18,711 nucleotides of DNA from Bacteroidales bacterium (GTDB lineage: Bacteria; Bacteroidota; Bacteroidia; Bacteroidales; UBA1556). Below, one piece after another: positions 1 to 7,990 of the stretch. Under the pieces are notes generated by a model that saw nothing but the letters and a program-made list of their open reading frames with translations, did no database searches and was not told the origin of the DNA. The translations under genes and the position numbers were made by a program. Each line of letters starts with the position of its first letter. Positions within the stretch are counted from its first letter, which is position 1. The stretch spans positions 1-18,711 of the forward strand of contig JAGLDA010000020.1 in NCBI GenBank assembly GCA_023145955.1, written 5' to 3'.

Positions 1-168
1 TTGATCTCCTACAATATCGGTAAGTATTCCCGAAACAACATACTTATCAGTATCATAAATTTCAATATCTGGAGCTATCTCTTTCACGCACGAAAAAGAT
101 AAGATTGCAAGACTAATAAATAGTAGTGCTCTAAATTTATTTCTATAAATAATATCCTTTTTCATCAT
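1..168 (-). CDS. DUF4249-like lipoprotein, N-terminal part (cut by window edge)
   Basis: The reverse strand stays open for 56 codons from an ATG at 168 (a second ATG lies at 165) to the window edge, so the 3' end is missing. From the second Met, residues 10-24 are a hydrophobic lipoprotein signal ending in LSFS-C, with the lipidated Cys at about residue 25. After it come a short acidic stretch and KYVVSGILTD, which resembles the start of DUF4249 proteins of Bacteroidota (a short post-Cys region, then a hydrophobic strand with a V-x-G-x-L/I-T-D/N pattern). It lies only 11 bp downstream of the TonB-dependent receptor on the same strand, and that pairing is common for DUF4249 proteins. It is probably an outer-membrane-anchored partner of the receptor. 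The lipoprotein call is firm; the family call rests on some 30 mature residues and is tentative. Confidence 0.65.
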   Translation of the reverse strand, partial: MMKKDIIYRNKFRALLFISLAILSFSCVKEIAPDIEIYDTDKYVVSGILTDIVGDQ

Positions 169-179
169 AATTAAAAATA

Positions 180-2942
180 TTAATTAGCATCAAAATTACC
201 AAGCTTAAAAACCCAAGTAGCTGTAATAACTGGAATAGCAATTACGGAATACTGATGAGCTTTAACGCCATTAGATTGTGCTGTAAAATATACCGAATAA
301 GGGTTGTCGCGCCCTGTAAGGTTATATATGCTAAATACAAAAGAGCTATGAACAAACTTATCTCTTTTAAGACTCCCTTCAACTGTAAGCGAAGCATCCA
401 TTCTAAAATAATACGGAATACGATAAGCATTTCTATCTGAATAATCTACATAGGTTACATTATTAATATAGTAAATGGATATTGGGAATGTTATTGGCCT
501 ACCAGTTTGGTAATTAATAGTAGTAGAAAAATTCACTCTTTTACTAAGCTTAATATTAAGAAATAGATTTACCGAATGAGGAATATCGTAAGATGAAGGG
601 TATGGATTTCCATTATTAATATTTTGCCAATAGTCATCCCCTTTTACCTCCACTATGGAACGAGAAAATGTATATGCAAACCAACCAGTAAAGCGATATT
701 CGCCACGACGACGCAACATAAACTCAAATCCGTAGGACTTTTGATCTCCTTGCAAAGTACTAAGCTCTACTTTTTCATTTCCTAAAAAATTGGCGCCATC
801 TCTAAATTCTGTAAAATCTTTAGTATGCTTATAATAAACCTCGGCAGAAGCTTCTACGCCAAACCTTGTAATATCTCTAAAATAGCCTAACGAATATTGA
901 TTACTAGTAGATGGCTTTAGGTGATAATCAGCAAGTTTCCATTGACTACTTGGCGCTACGGTAGCTATTGGATTAAGCATAAATAAGCTTTGATGCATTT
1001 GCGTAAATGATACTTTTACATTTGATTTTTTGCTAGCGATAATATTTGCGGCAAACCTAAATTCAGGAAAATGATTTGTAGATATGATTTCGTTCTTACC
1101 ATATACTAAAGTATCGGAGATGGAATACTCGTCAATAAGGTTACCATCATTATAAGTGTATATATTTTTTGGCCCCAATGCATTATACAATGTATATCTA
1201 AAACCACCATTTAACTCTAACCATTCGAAAGGATTCCATATATCTGTAATATAAATAGAGTTTTCAATACCCTTTTCAGCACCCATATCCACAGCAGTCA
1301 TTTTAGACTTATATAACGGAAGAACTTCACCTCTATCAAGGCCATAATAAACGGAGTTTAAACCAAATTTTACTCTATGATGAATATTAAAAGTATAGGT
1401 AAAATCGGCTTTTAGTTCATTCTGCATAATACTATATTCATGAGAATACGAACGCGAAGGCTCAATCTTATCCCTGGTGCCAAATTCATATAAAGAACCA
1501 ACTAATGAATAATTTGCACGTAATTTTTTACCATACGATTGAGCAACTTGTAATGATACGCCGTTGGTAGAATACTGATACTCATTCAAATCGGAAAAAG
1601 CAAAGCGATCGTAACTACGATAACCAAATAATGACACCTGGGTTTTGGGCAAGTCGTAGTATATTCCTAAAGAGAAATCTGAAAAATCAACTTCGCTTCT
1701 ATTAATATCACGATCCTCTACTTTTTTCAATATCCAGTTTGAATATGATTTTCGCCCACTTAATAGCACTGAAAGGGTATCTTTAATAATAGGAATAGAT
1801 GTAACTAAATTAGCCGCCATGGGACTAAGCCCTCCATGCAAACTAAAATTTTTCCTGTTTCCCTTACGGGTTTCTATATCAAAAACTGATGATAGCTTAC
1901 CTCCAAACTCAGGAGGTATATATCCCTTATAAATAGTAAAATCGCGAATTAAATCAGCATTAAAAGCAGGGAAGAAACCTAACATATGCGAGGTATTAAA
2001 TACTGGAATTTTATTTATGTAAAACGCATTCTGATCGGAGCCACCTCCCCTAACATTTATTCCTGATGTTCCCTCGCCCACACTTACAATTCCTGGCAAC
2101 ATGGTAGATGCCTTTACTACATCTGGCTCCCCAACCATCACAGGTAGTTTCTTAAGGGTTTTTCCTGATACTTTTTCTATACCAGGGTCTCTCTTCATAA
2201 GGCTCATTTGCCTATCACCATAAATATTTATACTTGATAGTTCTACACTTTTAGTCTGCAAAATCACCTCAAAACTACCACTATCATAAACAACTAAGCG
2301 ATACTCTTGTTCTTTCATTCCCACAGACTTAACCACCATATTATATTTACCCGTCGCTAAAACTAATCGGGCTATTCCTTCCTTATCGGCAACAGCACCT
2401 TTCCCTATTATTTTAAAAAAGATTGTAGCCCCAGGAATAACTAATCCTGTTTCAGAATGTAATATTTTTCCTTCAATTTGCACTTTGGTATTTGCTTTAA
2501 AACTTGCAACATTACCTATTATTATTTTTTGTAAAACACCAGCTTTAGCTGTTTCGTAATACTGAGACTCTTGAGGCACTATAATATCAATCTCATCTTT
2601 ATTAGTCACCTTTTGTTCGTATGTATATTGCACAACACTAGTAGGAATAATATAATCCTTAGTTATAACAATATCATTATTCCACAAAACAACCTGATAC
2701 ATAAGGGTATCTACAGCATGTTTTACAGCATTTAGTGGTGTAGACTGTTTTAGGATAAGATTTACCGATAATTTATTAAGCTCTATATCGCTATAATAAA
2801 TATTCACATTGCTCTGCGCGGTAATATCTTCACAAAAATCTTGAAACTTAGTATTTGTACAGTTGATATTAACATAAGTATTTTGTGCACTAAGCCAGTT
2901 GCTTGAAAAAATTAATACTAATATGATTATCTTAATTTTCAT
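180..2942 (-). CDS. TonB-dependent outer-membrane receptor with STN and plug domains
   Basis: This 920-residue outer-membrane active transporter has an unknown substrate. A signal peptide covers residues 1-19 (cut near LSA/QN). An STN-like domain at about 25-97 follows; this is the periplasmic domain that in FecA-type receptors signals to an anti-sigma factor. A carboxypeptidase-regulatory-like beta domain lies at about 154-232. The plug, about 262-360, carries GINVRGGGSDQNAFYIN and the stretch IYKGYIPPEFGGKLSSVFDI. The rest, to residue 920, is a beta barrel rich in alternating aromatic and polar residues. The protein ends in FKLGNFDAN rather than in the aromatic residue usual for barrels, so it has a short tail. 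The start overlaps the upstream exported protein by 11 bp and a lipoprotein follows after 11 bp, so the three look like one operon. No sigma factor or FecR gene is visible. The class is certain; the ligand cannot be read from the sequence. Confidence 0.93.
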   Translation of the reverse strand: MKIKIIILVLIFSSNWLSAQNTYVNINCTNTKFQDFCEDITAQSNVNIYYSDIELNKLSVNLILKQSTPLNAVKHAVDTLMYQVVLWNNDIVITKDYIIPTSVVQYTYEQKVTNKDEIDIIVPQESQYYETAKAGVLQKIIIGNVASFKANTKVQIEGKILHSETGLVIPGATIFFKIIGKGAVADKEGIARLVLATGKYNMVVKSVGMKEQEYRLVVYDSGSFEVILQTKSVELSSINIYGDRQMSLMKRDPGIEKVSGKTLKKLPVMVGEPDVVKASTMLPGIVSVGEGTSGINVRGGGSDQNAFYINKIPVFNTSHMLGFFPAFNADLIRDFTIYKGYIPPEFGGKLSSVFDIETRKGNRKNFSLHGGLSPMAANLVTSIPIIKDTLSVLLSGRKSYSNWILKKVEDRDINRSEVDFSDFSLGIYYDLPKTQVSLFGYRSYDRFAFSDLNEYQYSTNGVSLQVAQSYGKKLRANYSLVGSLYEFGTRDKIEPSRSYSHEYSIMQNELKADFTYTFNIHHRVKFGLNSVYYGLDRGEVLPLYKSKMTAVDMGAEKGIENSIYITDIWNPFEWLELNGGFRYTLYNALGPKNIYTYNDGNLIDEYSISDTLVYGKNEIISTNHFPEFRFAANIIASKKSNVKVSFTQMHQSLFMLNPIATVAPSSQWKLADYHLKPSTSNQYSLGYFRDITRFGVEASAEVYYKHTKDFTEFRDGANFLGNEKVELSTLQGDQKSYGFEFMLRRRGEYRFTGWFAYTFSRSIVEVKGDDYWQNINNGNPYPSSYDIPHSVNLFLNIKLSKRVNFSTTINYQTGRPITFPISIYYINNVTYVDYSDRNAYRIPYYFRMDASLTVEGSLKRDKFVHSSFVFSIYNLTGRDNPYSVYFTAQSNGVKAHQYSVIAIPVITATWVFKLGNFDAN

Positions 2943-3642
2943 TATCAGCTTCCTTAATAAATACTAATAATTCCAATAATTGATCATCGGACATATTTTG
3001 AATTCGATATTTATGAGATTTTAGGAACTCTTTAATCCCTTTCTCATTTTTTTTATCCACAATATTTAATAAATGCTTATTTCTAGTAACAGCATAAGAT
3101 TTATTTTCGTCTACAAAATACATTAATGATTTCACCTTAGTAAATTGATGTTGAATTTCATTCAATTTACTTATAAGTACTAACTCCTTATATTTATGCA
3201 TTAAAAATTTTATGCCATTATGCTCTACTTTTTGAAAAATAGAGAATTCATTATCGATAGTTTTATCAATTACAAACATTCTATTATCCAAATAAAAGGA
3301 ATCGAGGTAGGTTTTTGATACAATAATCAGTTTTGTAGCACCCTCTCTTGTGTCAAATTTTAATACTAAATCCTGATTATACACATCAAAGTTTAGAAAT
3401 ATATTTTTAAACTCAGCATCGTTTTTCCAAACCTTACCATTGCTGTAATTTTTAGACTTAAGAAATTGATTTCCCTTTATATCTTTTGAAACAAAATACG
3501 TATAATATCTTCCGTTATATAAACGATTGTCAAGACCTAATTTGGCAACATTAGTTCCTTGACTAAAGCTATAAGTACTAATATATAACAAGATATATAA
3601 TACAATGGCAATTCTATAAAACAAGCTATGCATATTAATCAT
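2932..3642 (-). CDS. exported protein of unknown function upstream of the TonB receptor
   Basis: I do not recognise a named family for this 236-residue protein. Residues 1-28 form a signal peptide with a hydrophobic core (IAIVLYILLYI) and a likely cut after SFS. There is no lipobox Cys, so it should be soluble in the periplasm. The middle alternates short beta-like strands with charged turns (for example LNFDVYNQDLVLKF), and the C-terminal third is Lys/Glu-rich and likely helical. The general pattern resembles the conserved hypothetical proteins of Bacteroidota that are often found near envelope genes; that is an impression, not a family assignment. Its last 11 bp overlap the receptor start, which implies co-translation and a shared process. 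A second possible start is Met4 (3633). It is the first gene of the minus-strand operon, and its promoter should lie in the gap before mraZ. Confidence 0.8.
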   Translation of the reverse strand: MINMHSLFYRIAIVLYILLYISTYSFSQGTNVAKLGLDNRLYNGRYYTYFVSKDIKGNQFLKSKNYSNGKVWKNDAEFKNIFLNFDVYNQDLVLKFDTREGATKLIIVSKTYLDSFYLDNRMFVIDKTIDNEFSIFQKVEHNGIKFLMHKYKELVLISKLNEIQHQFTKVKSLMYFVDENKSYAVTRNKHLLNIVDKKNEKGIKEFLKSHKYRIQNMSDDQLLELLVFIKEADNEN

Positions 3643-3785
3643 TTAACTTCTCTAACTTCTATGGCAACTATATGCTATGTAAAATAACAGTAAACCTAAA
3701 AAGAATAAGTGATAAAAGTAATCTAATTAATGTATAAAAACACAAAAAATGAGATAATCTTTTGTAGAATAATTATTTCTCAGCT

Positions 3786-3793
3786 CAAACATA
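3786..3793 (-). promoter_or_regulatory. possible -7 element (TATGTTTG) for the minus-strand operon
   Basis: Read on the minus strand this is TATGTTTG, a full match to the Bacteroidota housekeeping -7 consensus TAnnTTTG. It would give a leader of about 140 nt before the start at 3642. No TTG -33 element is found at the usual 17-23 nt spacing; the nearest on that strand (3823-3825) is 29 nt away. A second match, TAGATTTG, lies at 3823-3830, also without a -33 element. Such 6-of-8 patterns arise easily by chance in AT-rich DNA, so this is only a candidate. Confidence 0.3.
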
Positions 3794-3948
3794 CTTATTT
3801 GAAATTAGCCTTAAAAAATTACCAAATCTAATTAATCACACTCCATATCGACCCACTTTTGCTCTATTTTTATATTTCACTAATAATCATATACTTAAAA
3901 ATAAACGTAACCTTTTCTATTAACAATAGTATACAAGTTTTCAACAAT

Positions 3949-3973
3949 GTGGGATAAAGTGGGATTTAGTGGG
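3949..3973 (+). promoter_or_regulatory. MraZ operator: three GTGGG direct repeats at 10-bp spacing
   Basis: GTGGG occurs at 3949-3953, 3959-3963 and 3969-3973, each separated by 5 A/T bases. The three share the 10-mer pattern GTGGGAWWWA, only the last base of the third unit differing. The series ends 38 bp before the mraZ start. MraZ of E. coli is known to bind TGGGN direct repeats separated by 5 nt upstream of its own operon and to repress it. The series here has the same core, phase and position. One helical turn per unit fits adjacent subunits of an MraZ ring binding one face of the DNA. Autoregulation of the dcw operon is therefore the likely role. Confidence 0.85.
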
Positions 3974-4011
3974 AAAATTTGCAGTAAATTAGCACTTTGA
4001 AATTAAGGTAA

Positions 4012-4482
4012 ATGGTAAATATTATCGGTTCATACGAATGCAAATTAGACTCTAAGGGTAGATTAACACTACCTTCAGGGCTAAAAAAGCAGCTACAATC
4101 TATTGTAGGTGAGGGATTTGTATTGAAAAGATCTGTTTTCCATAAGTGTTTAGAATTATACCCAATGAGTGAGTGGAATCACGAGATTTCGGGGGTAAAT
4201 AAGCTAAACAGATTCGTTAAAAAGAACAACGATTTCATCAGAATGTTCATGGCGGGCGTAAAAATGCTCGAAATGGACGCCTCTGGTCGCCTACAAATTT
4301 CAAAGGACCTGATTAATTTTTCAGGTATCAAGAAAGAGGTAGTACTGTCATCTTCGGTAAACAGAATTGAAATTTGGGAAAAACAAGCCTATGAAAATAC
4401 GGTAAATAACCCTGATGTAAATTTTGCTCAATTGGCCGAGGAAGTGATGGGAAGCATCAATCTTGAAGAGATAGGTAGCTAA
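4012..4482 (+). CDS. mraZ: MraZ, transcriptional regulator of the dcw operon
   Basis: This 156-residue protein is a cytoplasmic DNA-binding regulator made of two tandem SpoVT/AbrB-like swapped-hairpin halves. Each half carries the MraZ signature DxxxR: D13-SKG-R17 followed by LTLP, and D89-ASG-R93 followed by LQI. The length is close to the usual 140-155. The ATG at 4012 gives the typical start with a GSYECKLDSKGR pattern. It is the first gene of the cluster, and three GTGGG boxes just upstream fit autoregulation. rsmH follows after 16 bp. Members of the family form ring-shaped oligomers and repress mraZ and the genes behind it. Nothing is odd about it. Confidence 0.96.
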   Translation: MVNIIGSYECKLDSKGRLTLPSGLKKQLQSIVGEGFVLKRSVFHKCLELYPMSEWNHEISGVNKLNRFVKKNNDFIRMFMAGVKMLEMDASGRLQISKDLINFSGIKKEVVLSSSVNRIEIWEKQAYENTVNNPDVNFAQLAEEVMGSINLEEIGS

Positions 4483-4498
4483 TTTACAATAAAAAGAT

Positions 4499-5401
4499 AT
4501 GTCACAATATCACACTCCAGTAATGCTGGGCCAATGTATCGAAGCCATGAATCTTTCCCAAGGGGAGATTTTTGTTGATGTCACTTATGGCGGCGGAGGA
4601 CACTCTGCTGCTATTCTAGATAACATTTCTGTTAGTAGTAAGCTCTACGCTTTTGACCAAGACAAGGAAGCTCACGACAACAAACTTGACGACAAAAGGT
4701 TGACTCTTATCGGTCAGAATTTTAAATACCTGAAAAACTATCTTAATTTATATAAAGCAGTACCTGTAGATAGCATTCTTGCTGACTTAGGAGTTTCATC
4801 TCATCAATTTGACAAGGGGGAGCGTGGCTTTTCCACTCGTTTTGATGGTCCGCTTGACATGCGCATGGATAAGAGCAAAGGTCAGACAGCCGCTGAATTA
4901 CTAAATAATATTGAGTTGCAAGATTTGATTGATATTTTTAGAAACTATGGCGAATTGCGCAATGCATTTAAATCAGCAAATGCAATTATTAGTTTCAGAG
5001 AAAAGCAGCCATTACAGACTACTACCGACCTAAAAACAGCACTAGAATCATGTGCTCCTAGGGGCAAAGAGAACAGGTATTACGCTCAAGTTTTTCAAGC
5101 AATAAGAATTGAATTAAACCAAGAGTTAGAAGCACTTAAGAGCATGCTTATACAAGCTTTAGACGCTCTACGTCCAGGGGGAAGGCTAGTTGTAATGTCG
5201 TACCATTCATTGGAGGATAGGTTAGTAAAAAACTTTATAAAATCGGGTAATTTTCAGGGTAAAATAGAAAAAGATTTTTTTGGAAAACCTATAGTCCCAT
5301 TTAAGCAAATTAGCAGAAAACCAATTACAGCAAGCGAGCAAGAGCTGGAAGAAAACTCTCGTTCAAGAAGTGCAAAACTAAGAATTGCCGAAAAACTTTA
5401 G
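4499..5401 (+). CDS. rsmH: RsmH, 16S rRNA (cytosine-1402-N4) methyltransferase
   Basis: RsmH (formerly MraW) transfers a methyl group from S-adenosylmethionine to N4 of C1402 of 16S rRNA, which tunes the ribosomal P site. In this 300-residue protein the N-terminus HTPVML, the SAM-binding loop DVTYGGGGHS (residues 27-36), ADLGVSSHQFD, RGFSTRFDGPLDMRMD and VVMSYHSLEDRLVKNF are all family signatures in the right order. The insert between them is the usual helical substrate-recognition domain. The length is normal. It sits at its conserved place between mraZ and ftsL; its stop lies 4 bp before the chosen ftsL start. Confidence 0.97.
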   Translation: MSQYHTPVMLGQCIEAMNLSQGEIFVDVTYGGGGHSAAILDNISVSSKLYAFDQDKEAHDNKLDDKRLTLIGQNFKYLKNYLNLYKAVPVDSILADLGVSSHQFDKGERGFSTRFDGPLDMRMDKSKGQTAAELLNNIELQDLIDIFRNYGELRNAFKSANAIISFREKQPLQTTTDLKTALESCAPRGKENRYYAQVFQAIRIELNQELEALKSMLIQALDALRPGGRLVVMSYHSLEDRLVKNFIKSGNFQGKIEKDFFGKPIVPFKQISRKPITASEQELEENSRSRSAKLRIAEKL

Positions 5402-5405
5402 CCGT

Positions 5406-5852
5406 ATGTGGGGAAAGAAAGACAAAGAAGGGAAAAGCACAAAAAACAGTCCTAGACTAGAGACTGAAGAAGGCACAAAAGCGCCCAAAAAGTCCTTGAA
5501 AATAAAAGTTCCTGCTGTAAAAATTGGTTTCTTAAGGGGTATTGTATCTATCATTGATGGTAGTTTTTTGACCTCTAAAACTATTAGCCGCAACTTGCCA
5601 TATATACTTTTCCTAATTGCATTGGCTTTTTTATACGTTGCCAATAATTATAATGCACAATCGAAAGCACATAAGATAGAAACCATAAAAAAAGAGCTAA
5701 AAGACTTACGTGACGAGCATATAAGTATAAAATCAGATTTAATGTTTCGCACTAAGAAATCAGAAGTTGCAAATCAATTAAAAGGCAGAGGAATAAAAGA
5801 AGCTACAAAGCCTCCTTATAAAATATTCATAAAAAAGGAGGACATAAAATAA
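5406..5852 (+). CDS. ftsL: FtsL-like division protein
   Basis: This 148-residue bitopic membrane protein fits FtsL, the divisome subunit that in other bacteria joins FtsB and FtsQ and activates the FtsW-FtsI synthase. A long basic cytoplasmic tail (1-63, rich in Lys and Ser) is followed by one membrane segment at about 65-80 (YILFLIALAFLYVANN). A Lys/Glu-rich coiled coil follows at about 84-125 (ETIKKELKDLRDEHISIKSDL), then a short basic end. FtsL sequences are poorly conserved, so the call rests on shape and on place between rsmH and ftsI. The frame is open from a TTG at 5385 inside rsmH, but the ATG at 5406 is preferred. Its stop overlaps the ftsI start as TAATG. Confidence 0.85.
   Translation: MWGKKDKEGKSTKNSPRLETEEGTKAPKKSLKIKVPAVKIGFLRGIVSIIDGSFLTSKTISRNLPYILFLIALAFLYVANNYNAQSKAHKIETIKKELKDLRDEHISIKSDLMFRTKKSEVANQLKGRGIKEATKPPYKIFIKKEDIK
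5836..5841 (+). promoter_or_regulatory. Shine-Dalgarno site AGGAGG before ftsI
   Basis: AGGAGG lies 10 nt before the ATG of ftsI, inside the last codons of ftsL. A full Shine-Dalgarno match is unusual in Bacteroidota, where most genes start without one. It could help re-initiation at the TAATG junction. The same bases encode Lys-Glu-Asp of FtsL, so coding use alone may explain it. Confidence 0.4.
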
Positions 5853-7987
5853 TGGCAAGAGCATTACAAAAGTCTAGCGTAGTAAGAATATATGTGCTTT
5901 ATGCATTAATGGTTTTGGCTGCCTTCGTAATTCTAGCTAGGATAATACAGCTTCAGTTTGTAGAAAATGCCAAATGGCAAGACGTTTCTAATAAACAGAG
6001 TTACAAAACTGTAGATGTAAAAGCCATAAGAGGGAATATATATTCTGATGACTATAGCCTACTGGCAACTTCGGTACCTGTATATAATCTTTATTGGGAT
6101 TCGAAGGTAGTAACAGACAAGGTATTTGAAGAATATATAGACTCTTTATCCATAGGTTTTGCTGCAATTTACAGCGATGTTAGCAAGAGCAAATTCGAGC
6201 AAAGATTAATAAGTTCTTTTAACCAAAGAAAAAGATACGTACGTATTCGCAGGAGTGTTAGCTATGCAGAATTAAAGCAAATTAAGAACCTTCCAATATT
6301 TAGATTAGGGAAATACAAAGGAGGTCTGATAATCGATAAGAAAGAGCGCAGGAAACGACCTTATGGCATGCTTGCTAAACGCACAATTGGAAATTACAGC
6401 ACCTATAAAAATGCTTATGTGGTTGGTCTAGAAGGGGCTTTTGACGAAAAGCTTAAAGGCGTTGATGGCTTACTCCTAAAACAACGATCATCAGGAGAAT
6501 GGCAACGAAACTATGAATATAATGATGATAAGAATGCTCCTGTTGAAGGACTCTTTACCGACACCTTGCGAAAACCAATTGACGGTGTGGATATAGTTAC
6601 AACTATTGATGTAAACTTACAGGATGTTGCTGAAACTTCACTTTATAGGGAATTGGTAAAACATAAAGCTGACTGGGGCTGCGCAATACTTATGGAAGTA
6701 AAAACTGGCCATATAAAAGCTATAGCTAATCTCAAACACGATACTGCAAGAAACACATATTACGAAGGTTTTAATTATGCTATAGGAACAGCCATGGAAC
6801 CAGGCTCTACTTTCAAGCTAGCAACAATGATGATAAGCCTTGAAAACAATATTGTAACTCCTAAGGAGATAATAAAAACAGGCAATGGATCATACACTTA
6901 CTATGGAAGCACAATACACGATTCTCATGGATATGGAGATATTACTGTAAGCGAAGTTTTAGAGAAGAGTTCTAATGTAGGAATTTTTAAAATTGCTCTT
7001 AAAGGTTTTGAGAATAACCCTCAGACTTTTATTGATGGTATTTATAGCATGAATTTAAACAACCCATTGGGGCTACAAATAAAAGGCGAAGCACTTCCAT
7101 ATATAAAAACCACAAAAGATAAAACATGGTCTAAACTATCACTTCCATGGATGTCGATAGGATATGAGCTAAAACTAACACCATTACAAACTCTAAACTT
7201 TTATAATGCCGTAGCTAATAATGGAACTATGCTAAAGCCAAGTTTTGTAAAAGCAATTTCCAAAACTGGCGAATATCAGGAGACATTTGATCCTAAAGTG
7301 ATTAACGAGCAAATTAGCAGTATTGAAACTATAAAGAAAGTGCAAAAAATGCTTGAAGGAGTTGTGGAAAATGGAACTGCAAAAGCACTAAGTAATTCAC
7401 CATACCCAATTGCTGGGAAGACAGGCACAGCGCAAATTTCTAATAAATCGGGATATAATAAAATAAACTACCAAGCTTCATTTGTTGGATATTTTCCTGC
7501 TGATAACCCTAAATACTCGTGCATAGTAGTTGTAAATAATCCTAGTACAGGACAGTATTATGCAAGCACCGTAGTAGTTCCTGTTTTTAAGGATATCGCT
7601 GACAAAATATATGCTAGCGACTTAAGTATTCAGGTTCATGCAGAGAAAGACACTGTATTTATCGCTCCAAATTCTAAGGTGGGAACAAATAAAGATATTG
7701 TAGGCATATATAATTATTTGGATTATGAAATAAAGAATCCTGAAATTCAAAATAGCTTTATCGCAGGCTATTCAAAAAATGACAGCATTAAACTATATAA
7801 AAGAAAACTAATGCATAACAGAATGCCCAACTTAAAAAATATGACGGCACAAGATGCAATTTTCTTAGTTGAAGAACTCGGGTTAACCGCCAAAATAATA
7901 GGTTTTGGCAAGGTTGCGAGCCAATCAATTCCAAAAAATAACTCCGTAAAAGTTGGTCAAATAGTTACAATAAAAATGACAAATTAA
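5852..7987 (+). CDS. ftsI: FtsI-type division transpeptidase (class B PBP) with PASTA domain
   Basis: This class B penicillin-binding protein cross-links septal peptidoglycan and works with the glycosyltransferase FtsW. It has 711 residues. A membrane anchor lies at about 12-34 (IYVLYALMVLAAFVILARI), followed by a dimerisation/pedestal domain with RGNIYSDDYSLLATS at about 55-69. The transpeptidase domain has all three active-site motifs: S319-TFK (SxxK, nucleophile Ser319, general base Lys322), S373-S-N375 (SxN) and K523-T-G (KTGTAQ). The C-terminal 54 residues (658-711, starting MPNLKNMTAQDAI) form one PASTA domain, common in the division PBP of Bacteroidota. The start overlaps the ftsL stop by one base; murE follows after 3 bp. 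Length and motifs are normal and no catalytic residue is missing. Confidence 0.97.
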   Translation: MARALQKSSVVRIYVLYALMVLAAFVILARIIQLQFVENAKWQDVSNKQSYKTVDVKAIRGNIYSDDYSLLATSVPVYNLYWDSKVVTDKVFEEYIDSLSIGFAAIYSDVSKSKFEQRLISSFNQRKRYVRIRRSVSYAELKQIKNLPIFRLGKYKGGLIIDKKERRKRPYGMLAKRTIGNYSTYKNAYVVGLEGAFDEKLKGVDGLLLKQRSSGEWQRNYEYNDDKNAPVEGLFTDTLRKPIDGVDIVTTIDVNLQDVAETSLYRELVKHKADWGCAILMEVKTGHIKAIANLKHDTARNTYYEGFNYAIGTAMEPGSTFKLATMMISLENNIVTPKEIIKTGNGSYTYYGSTIHDSHGYGDITVSEVLEKSSNVGIFKIALKGFENNPQTFIDGIYSMNLNNPLGLQIKGEALPYIKTTKDKTWSKLSLPWMSIGYELKLTPLQTLNFYNAVANNGTMLKPSFVKAISKTGEYQETFDPKVINEQISSIETIKKVQKMLEGVVENGTAKALSNSPYPIAGKTGTAQISNKSGYNKINYQASFVGYFPADNPKYSCIVVVNNPSTGQYYASTVVVPVFKDIADKIYASDLSIQVHAEKDTVFIAPNSKVGTNKDIVGIYNYLDYEIKNPEIQNSFIAGYSKNDSIKLYKRKLMHNRMPNLKNMTAQDAIFLVEELGLTAKIIGFGKVASQSIPKNNSVKVGQIVTIKMTN

Positions 7988-7990
7988 AAT

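Larger units (their letters stand above)
3643..4011. other. divergent intergenic regulatory region
   Basis: This 369-bp, strongly AT-rich stretch holds no gene. It lies between the start of the minus-strand receptor operon and the start of mraZ, so it must carry promoters for both directions. The mraZ side has three GTGGG boxes. The minus-strand side has two matches to the Bacteroidota -7 element TAnnTTTG. Several short imperfect hairpins are present, none with the shape of a terminator. Confidence 0.8.

Noticed and set aside
3751..3781. Hairpin GAGATAAT / ATTATTTCTC as a terminator
   Set aside because: The stem is AT-rich and needs a bulge, and it lies upstream of divergent genes, where no terminator is expected.
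3978..3999. TTTG at 3978-3981 and TTTG at 3996-3999 as a promoter for mraZ
   Set aside because: The second lacks the TA of TAnnTTTG (it reads GCACTTTG) and the spacing between the two is too short. The promoter probably lies around here, but I cannot place it.
5385..5405. TTG start of the ftsL frame, inside rsmH
   Set aside because: It would overlap rsmH by 17 bp and use a rare start; the ATG at 5406 comes 4 bp after the rsmH stop and leaves all recognisable FtsL features intact.
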